From: Eublepharis macularius
Taxonomy: Eukaryota > Chordata > Lepidosauria > Squamata > Eublepharidae
Reading direction: 5' to 3'
NCBI RefSeq assembly: GCF_028583425.1
Contig: NC_072807.1
Coordinates: 38,197,001 to 38,261,000 of the forward strand
DNA: 64,000 bases
Below are positions 57,051 through 64,000 of this stretch, piece by piece. The translations under genes and the position numbers were made by a program. The notes under the pieces are model-generated. The model saw nothing but the letters and a program-made list of their open reading frames with translations. It was not told the DNA's origin and ran no database searches. The first letter of the stretch is position 1. Every line of letters starts with the position of its first letter.

Positions 57051-60000
57051 GCATAATTTATTCTGCTTCATTTTTTTTTTTTACTATTTTTGCATACATT
57101 TGAGGTTGCTAGATCAAGGTGATGAAAACAGTACTATGCAGTTTGACTTTTCAGATTTCGGTAGGCACTTCCCACGCGCTTTCAAGCATATCGCTGCCAG
57201 CTTACGTGAGAGAAACGCCCCCACCCCCATGAAAGCTGTGATTCTCAGGAAGCTGAACTCTGTACCCAGTACCAAATTCTACATTTCTTTCTGCATAGCT
57301 ACAGAACTGTAGTGCACACATCCACAGCAGAGAGCCCTTGGGAAAAGGACTGTGCCTCTTATATGGGGCCATTGATTAGCTATATTTTTACTGATGAAGC
57401 GGTATTGATGAAAAATATACTCATAATGTTAAGCATGGGGGCAGGAGCCAACTGAGCACAGTACATTCCCTGCAGAGTTGCTATTTAGTTTTCCCAGCTA
57501 CCATTTTAATGAAATGTTTTTGCCATCTTCTAAACATAGGAAGAGTAAAGGAAGATGCATGCGGAGCCAGAGTCCAGGAGTGAAGGCTGCATGTATAGGG
57601 GGAAAAATACACATCACCCATACACCATGTCACAGCAGCCCTTTCCTGAGGCCCCAGTTTAAGTCGAATAGGGTATTTTGCTGCCATTTTTAACACATGT
57701 TGAATTGGAGAAAGGGAATCTTTGGATTTCAAAAGAACAGAGTATACCCTGGTCATGCCCCGCAACGGATCAGCCGATTGGACAGTGGAGAGACCGCCAC
57801 ACAGTCCAAAGGTCAGCTTGCAGGGGCTTAGGGCCACTTGCAAAACTTTCGCCGACTTGCTCCAAAACCACCTACAACACACAACACAACTTATCTGTAA
57901 ACACAAGCGTATCACGTTTTATTCATTCATTAGCCCTTTTCAAACTTCTTTTAAATGCATTGTTATTACAAAGTATGAGGATGCCTATATACCATTCTCT
58001 TAACAACCCACAGGCCCTTGATTCCACAGAAGAAAGAAACAGAAAGGTCAAACAATTTGCATATTTTCTTGTCTTTTAACAAGTTTCGGATTAGTGGCTT
58101 GAACAGTTTAAGTAGCGTATTCTTTGAATACCCCCTGCCCCAAATATACTTTCTTCTTCTTCTGATGTCTATCTCTATAGATACTTATTGGAAACTATAA
58201 AGAATTTTTTTTAATTTGCAAAACATCACTTTAACCCAGAACAGTTAGCAACACTTAATACATTCAGCCACCGTTCCACATTTTGTACTTTTGATACACT
58301 AAACAAAGGACGTGATCCGTTGGACGTCCGCTTGCACAAGCCTCACTGAAATGAACAGGTGCTGGAGGCGACGCATTTGCTGTGGTCTGTCTTCCGTTCC
58401 TTTTAATCGGGTTTGTTCAGGAGAATTTCTCAATAAATTGCACCTCTATTTTATTAAAAACAAGGGGTCTGATGAAAAACCAAGACCCCCATCTCTAGCA
58501 AGGAATTTTGTCTTTGTCCAGCCCTACCTTCCTTAGGACAAGCCCCCCACTCACCCCTTCGCCCTTAACGTATCGAATGATCAGCAATACCTACTTACCA
58601 GCCACCGAGTTCCCATCACAGGCACAAGCAAGAAAAATGCCGAGCGGAATGAGACAGCAGTTATGTTTCATATAGAGAAAATGATACATAGAGAGCGAGA
58701 GAGTTCAGGCAAAACTTATTTTGGCTTTCAACGCACACTAAAAAGCTCTTGGGATCTGCAAGTTTTATGGGCGTTTAATTTCTGGTGAGAAAGAAGTAGA
58801 CGACTAGATAGGATTTATTTCTGCTTCGTTTACTGTCTTTCAGAACAGTTTAACAGAGACCGAGGTTGAGATCTCCCATTACAGACAACTGCCGCAGGTT
58901 AAGTATGGTCGTACCACAATCTCCGCCTGCAATCAAACTACCACCAGGCACAGACAAAGCCAGCTGCCGTGCTCATGCACTTCCAGGCATGGAGCTCAAC
59001 TCCAAACTTCCTAGCTTGCTCATACTCCAATTTGCCACGACGTCCAAACACAGATGCCTCAGTGAAGAAAAGTATGTGCATTTCTCCTGCAAGTTGGGAT
59101 TCTAAACCTTGGTTTAATCCCAGTTCAGAATCCTTTTTATGGAGTGTAAACAAGCTCCGGTGCACGCAGGCACCTTCATTCAGGTGTCACAGCAACTGGG
59201 AGCTTGATCGAACTGGGAGCACGTGGAGGGGAGGGAAGCACAGCCACAAAGGGGGCTCAAACTCCTAGCGTCTTAAATATAGCTTGCCGTGATATTTGAA
59301 CGCGAGGACCTGATCCACAGGACTGGCACAGATCATTACCCCCTGTAACTTCCTACATTATGATAGTGAGATAAAAAGATCAATGGTCGCTGGCAAAAGC
59401 AATTTGGATGTGAAAATTGTCCTGTCATTTCTCCGGCTTTACAGGGGCCTGAACAAAGAACTTGGAAACTCACAACCGAAGTACGGAATTTAGGCCTAGT
59501 GAACTACCATGGTATACTTACACTCCAAGCTCAAAGGCCTCTTCAGATAGGAAACAAACCAGGGTGGGTACCACCAGACTGAAATTAGCTGCAGGCATGA
59601 AGCCTCTGGAATAGTCAGGCCTGGTATAAAATAGAAGAAACCTTCCCCCTTCTGTCTTCGCTCGGTCAGCAGAAGAGTACCTGCTGCACCTGAAATCTGG
59701 CCCGTAGTTCAAATCTCACAGCTGAGCTGACCTTCTGGGGTTGACAAATTCTTGTGCCACATCTGGATTTGGATACAGCTACCCAGGCCATCAATTCTCC
59801 CTGCACTTCTGCGCATCAAGCATCTCAGTTACAAGGGACGGGGAAGACGACATAAAGCCACAGTCCATGTGAGCTTCCCTGCTGTCTATTTAGGTTGTTC
59901 TCATTTTATACCTAAGGGGTTCCTGTTTGAATAGAGGAGAGATGGGAACCCTGATACAAATTGCTTTACATTTTTTTTAAAAAAAGCATACTACATCACA

Positions 60001-60224
60001 ACAATCTTTTAAAACTAACGCAGATGTTTTTTTAATAAAAGCTTTTCATCCAGATATAATATATCTGAATCACAGGGGAAAGCAGAATTTGTTAATGGCA
60101 ATTTTGTCATAATGCTAAACTTCACCTACAGGAGCATTCAGAGGAATATCTAGGGCTATTTTTATACTAATGCATTAGTATAAGTACTAATATTTGCTTT
60201 CTTAAAAACATTTTTAAAATCATT

Positions 60225-60231
<7 letters not shown>

Positions 60232-60262
<31 letters not shown>
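60232..60262. repeat. (TC)n microsatellite
   Basis: About 15 TC units following GATT. Confidence 0.95.
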
Positions 60263-60266
<4 letters not shown>

Positions 60267-60497
60267 CAAATACAATCACAGGTAACGCCATCTGATACCA
60301 CAGATTTCTTTGGCCAAAGAAACAGATGAGCAAATTATCACAACCAACCCAATGTGTCAAGACACTGCAGTACAGTATTGTACAAAACGGAGAACATCCA
60401 AGATTGTAATGAATGAACCACAACCAATGTTCAGGGAGTTATTGCCCACCACATTCGTTTTGCACCTCGGTTCTCAACAGGAAAGTCGGAAAGGACA

Positions 60498-60551
60498 AAG
60501 GAAGGAAGGAAGGAAGGAAGGAAGGAAGGAAGGAAGGAAGGAAGGAAGGAA
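60498..60551. repeat. (AAGG)n microsatellite
   Basis: About 13 uninterrupted GGAA-type units. Confidence 0.95.
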
Positions 60552-61884
60552 AGCCCCTTTTCCTTGTTCTAAAATAAATGGCTGCCCTGGTAATGAAGAC
60601 TGCAAAGCCAACCAAGTGCTGATACGCAGCTGATTCTCTTCCTTATGGGGGGCTTCCCCCAATGGAAAAAAGACCTGCATGGCAGCAAAGCTTTACTGCG
60701 CACCTGTTGCAAAATCTCACTGTGTGAGCATGCCCCTTAGGTGTGGTGGTTACACAACTTCCCCTGGAAAAAGGACAGATACTAGTCCAGAAGCACAAGT
60801 CCGGCAAACTCTCCCAAACATGCAAACGACAAGCCTGGATTCATGAAGAGCTGTGCGTAAAACAATTATTTGTATGGCTCTCCCCACACACCCACCCCAC
60901 CAGAAATTCTTCAGGAGAGACAATGGTTTTCATTTTGTACCAAATGGTTGCTTCAACTCGTGTGCGTAAGAGGCAGTTTAAATGTGTGTGGCATCTAATT
61001 CTTACTTGGCAAGAGGCACATGTATTTGGGTATACAGAACTAAGTACAAAAGGTAAAGCGAAGAGGGGCCATGGGGGAATCTTTTTAGTTTAATAGTCTG
61101 CCTATAAATAAAAAAGCTTAAAAGCAGGAAGGACCAGAACACAGCAATACTTGTAGTGAAGGAGCTTCCATAATAAGGGGGAGGGGATCACTGCATGGTT
61201 TGGGCAGATAACCTCACCTCTATGGAGGGGACACCCACTAATATTCCTTCATTCATTGTCTCTCATGTGCAGCGGGTTCCTTCACAATGGATAAACAAAC
61301 GGAACTCAGGCCCTATGAAGATGCCAAGGGTGAAAGAACCCATGGAAAGGGAAGAGGCAGGAATTCTCTCTTCCTCTTGCACAAGGCTAAGAAATGCATC
61401 ACTCCCACTCCCACGGCAAGCCATGCTTGGTTGTTTCATCAGAATGAAACGAAGCGCACCCCATCTACAATAGTACAGTATTGGTTTGGAGGGGAGAAAA
61501 AACAGAGTTTTCAGGTTGAGACATAACAATCAAACCAGAATTGATCACGTTATGAGTCATGTGTGAGTGGAGGAAAGAAGGGGAAGGGGAAGAAGAACAG
61601 AGTTTATTCCAACCGCCACAAACACCACACCTGTATTGCTGCTGGCAGGTTTTTGTTTTGTAGTTTGTTTCATAGTTACAATTAACTGCATTGCTGTTTT
61701 ACTTCTGAAAGGAGACTTGAAGGCCATTTCTGATGTGAATGAGGCATAACAATATATCTAATTTTAAAATGCATTTTCTTACACAAACCAGCTTCCTCTC
61801 AACATGGGAAAAAATATGGTGTAGAAAAATCTAAATTTTTCCCTATACTGACTGCTACCCGTATATTTAAATGAATGTTATGTA

Positions 61885-62009
61885 CTATTTATGTTTTTAA
61901 TGGTAATGTTGATTAACTGTGCAGTGTGTTTTTAAGCTTTGTTGTGATCCGCCCTGGGCCCACTGGTGTGGGGAGGGCGGACTATAAATTGAACCAATTA
62001 AATTAAATA
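61885..62009 (+). mobile_element. L2 LINE 3' terminus
   Basis: Carries TTGTGATCCGCCCTGGGCCC, GGGGAGGGCGGACTATAAAT and the tail ACCAATTAAATTAAAT. Same 3' end as 12168, 41432 and 46505. Confidence 0.85.
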
Positions 62010-62413
62010 TGGAACTGTGTTGTATGAAGTCTCCATGGGGTGTGTGCTTCACAAATAAAACTTTTTTTGCAAGTGACTAAAGGGAAGGTTACTAAGAGAC
62101 CAAGCCAGGTTAACTTCACAAGCGTTTCGCTGCAAATGTACAAAGATTCCACACCTACGTTCTCCTGATCATTCACCTCTTTTCTCCTGCTACTTCCTCT
62201 GAAAAGCCTTGGAATCGGTCGCAAACAACACCTGGAATTTCCCTGAACTGGAGCAGAAAACTGGCTTCTGGACTCTCTCTACCAGCCGTCTCAAACTGTG
62301 GATCACACTATTTACATTCTTAGCCTGCAGTCCGCCAGGAAAAAATTGTAGGGAAGGGAAGACAGAGGCCTCTATCAATGACAACTGAAATCTGATCTGC
62401 AGTTGCACTTACT

Positions 62414-62741
62414 CAGTGCTTTTTTCCTGGGAAAAGAGGTGGTGGAACTCAGTGGTGGAACTCAGGACCGCACAACGACGTCACTTTGGGTCAGCTGGAA
62501 CAAGGGGGGGGTTTAAAGTTTAAATTGCCCTCGGCGAAAATGGTCACATGGCCGGTGGCCCCACCCCCTGATCTCCAGACAGAGGGGAGTTTAGATTGCC
62601 CTCCGCGCCCCTCGGCAGAGCGGAGGGCAATCTAAACTCCCCTCTGCCTGGAGATCAGGGGGCGGGGCCACCAGCCATGTGACCATTTTTAAGAGGTGCC
62701 GGAACTCCATTCCCCCACATTCCTGCTGAAAAAAAGCCCTG
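62414..62741 (-). mobile_element. CAGGGCTTTTTTTC hAT MITE, copy 6
   Basis: Perfect 8-bp duplication CACTTACT (62406-62413 and 62742-62749). Left end CAGTGCTTTTTTCCTGGGAA; right end GCTGAAAAAAAGCCCTG. The centre is a long palindrome built on CAGACAGAGGGGAGTTTAGA and its complement around CCCCTCGGCAGAGCGG. Confidence 0.93.
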
Positions 62742-62749
62742 CACTTACT

Positions 62750-64000
62750 GAATACTGGACCTAAGCCAAGATCAATGAATTCTAGGTATTATCAAAACAA
62801 CCTGACTGTTGGTTTCCAAACAATAGCAGTCATGGCTTTGAGTTTTTGCAATATTGCTTCAACAAATTTCAGATTTTGTCCTCTATTAAATGGAACTCAG
62901 ATTTTGTCCTCTGTCTATTCTATTTGAGAAGGCTAAAATTTGAGTGCAGACTTTCTAAAATAAAAAAAAAAAATGGACAGATGTACACATCCACATGGGA
63001 AATAGCTAGGTTTTATTTTTTGGTCTCTGCTAAGTAGCAGCAACTGTGCAGTGGGCTGTATCTATAATTTTAAAAACGAAGTCTCGCATGCATCAACGTT
63101 CCAAGATCTACTTGGGAACAGGCAGCTGTGACTCTAATGAGCAGTATTGCTGAAGCCCACCAACCGAAGGATAAGGTTAAACAGAGACCAGGTTCCCAAT
63201 CCGGTCTATATCATTTGCACTGAATGAGATCAAAGAGGGGACGGCAAGGCTATGGCTGTAATTGTTCCGTCGTGCAGGGATACCCCACCCTTAAAAATTT
63301 TAAAGTGCTTATTTTAAACATGAGGGTTAAGGAAACTGCTTGAAAGAATAAAACAGGCATTTTTTTTTTACCAAGAGTACGCTATTTGAAGGATGTGTTA
63401 GATGGAAAGCCCTTAGTTCTTGAAGATTCTGTGAAATACAAAACTAGAATTTGATTACATCCCTACCCCCAATAATCTGCATGACTTAAGGAAAGCTGTG
63501 CTCATGAATCCAGACCTTCATTTGTATATCTGTGGAGAAACTGTAGTACTAAAGTAATACAAATGCTTACAGCAAGAGGTGTGAGCATGTTAGAATGTAC
63601 TATATGCAAAATTACTATACCCCTTTTTTAAAAAAAGAGAAAAGAGCAATGAAAAGTTACACTTAACAATAACAACTGAGATGGCTCTATAGAATGAGGC
63701 AGACACTATCTTATTACAATACCATATCTCCAGTTATGACTTTTTCCCTATCATTCTACTACCTGAGTGATGTCAGTGTAAATTCAGGCACCATTAGTAA
63801 AAATTTGACCACACATATACACAGCACTGACAAAGGAGTAAACAACCTTTCAGCTTACCAGTATATGTAAAAAAGACACTGACAAAATGGAAAATAATTA
63901 ACTCTTTATGATAAATTAATCCTTTTTTCCCATCACCCCTGGGGGGGGGGGAAACAAGCTAGACCTTTCTCCCCATAGATCCCGTTTTCCTTCCTCCTAT
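62750..64000. other. AT-rich stretch without a recognised gene
   Basis: No repeat or gene recognised. A short tandem duplication of CAGATTTTGTCCTCT occurs at about 62871 and 62899. Confidence 0.4.

Larger units (their letters stand above)
57051..61884. other. AT-rich stretch without a recognised gene
   Basis: Contains the two microsatellites listed below and otherwise unassigned sequence. Short open frames with no motif. Could be part of a minus-strand UTR or intron. Confidence 0.35.

Overview
The window is vertebrate nuclear DNA, most likely from a squamate reptile (a lizard, possibly a gecko). Two things point there. The single recognisable protein-coding exon is an amniote-type KLF13 exon. 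The rest is a dense mix of CR1 and L2 LINE 3' ends, an L1 fragment, a 5S-rRNA-headed SINE, a tRNA-type SINE and many short non-autonomous DNA transposons. There are no prokaryotic features. Most short open frames lie inside repeats or in unconstrained sequence.

Region by region: 1-22528 is read as the 3' part of KLF13 intron 1; exon 1 is not in the window. 22529-22821 is the terminal coding exon of KLF13 (zinc fingers 2 and 3 and the C-terminal tail), followed by 3' UTR. A first poly(A) signal lies at 23886, and an AT-rich block with a second candidate signal at 32409 could be the distal end of a long 3' UTR. From about 32.5 to 51 kb the sequence is repeat-rich intergenic DNA. From about 51.3 kb to the end it is AT-rich and poorer in recognisable repeats. 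A minus-strand poly(A) signal at 51315 makes it a candidate 3' UTR of a convergent gene. By mammalian gene order that would be OTUD7A, but no coding exon of it was seen.

The most striking object is at 9638-12109: a 2472-bp hAT-type element with a perfect 8-bp target duplication (GACGCTAT). Its two arms of about 1.08 kb are near-identical inverted copies around a spacer of about 305 bp. It interrupts an older repeat, whose two halves flank it.

Several other repeat families can be defined by eye. They include a six-copy hAT MITE family (TIR CAGGGCTTTTTTTC, four copies with perfect 8-bp duplications), two more hAT elements with perfect 8-bp duplications (45033 and 55556), and a seven-copy snap-back family (GGGCCAAGCTAC ends). 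There is also a four-copy family with shared ends but different palindromic cores, a foldback pair with 9-10 bp duplications, and a 27-bp minisatellite that appears to have grown out of a CR1 3' UTR. The genes do not form a pathway: this is one gene tail set in transposon-rich non-coding DNA.
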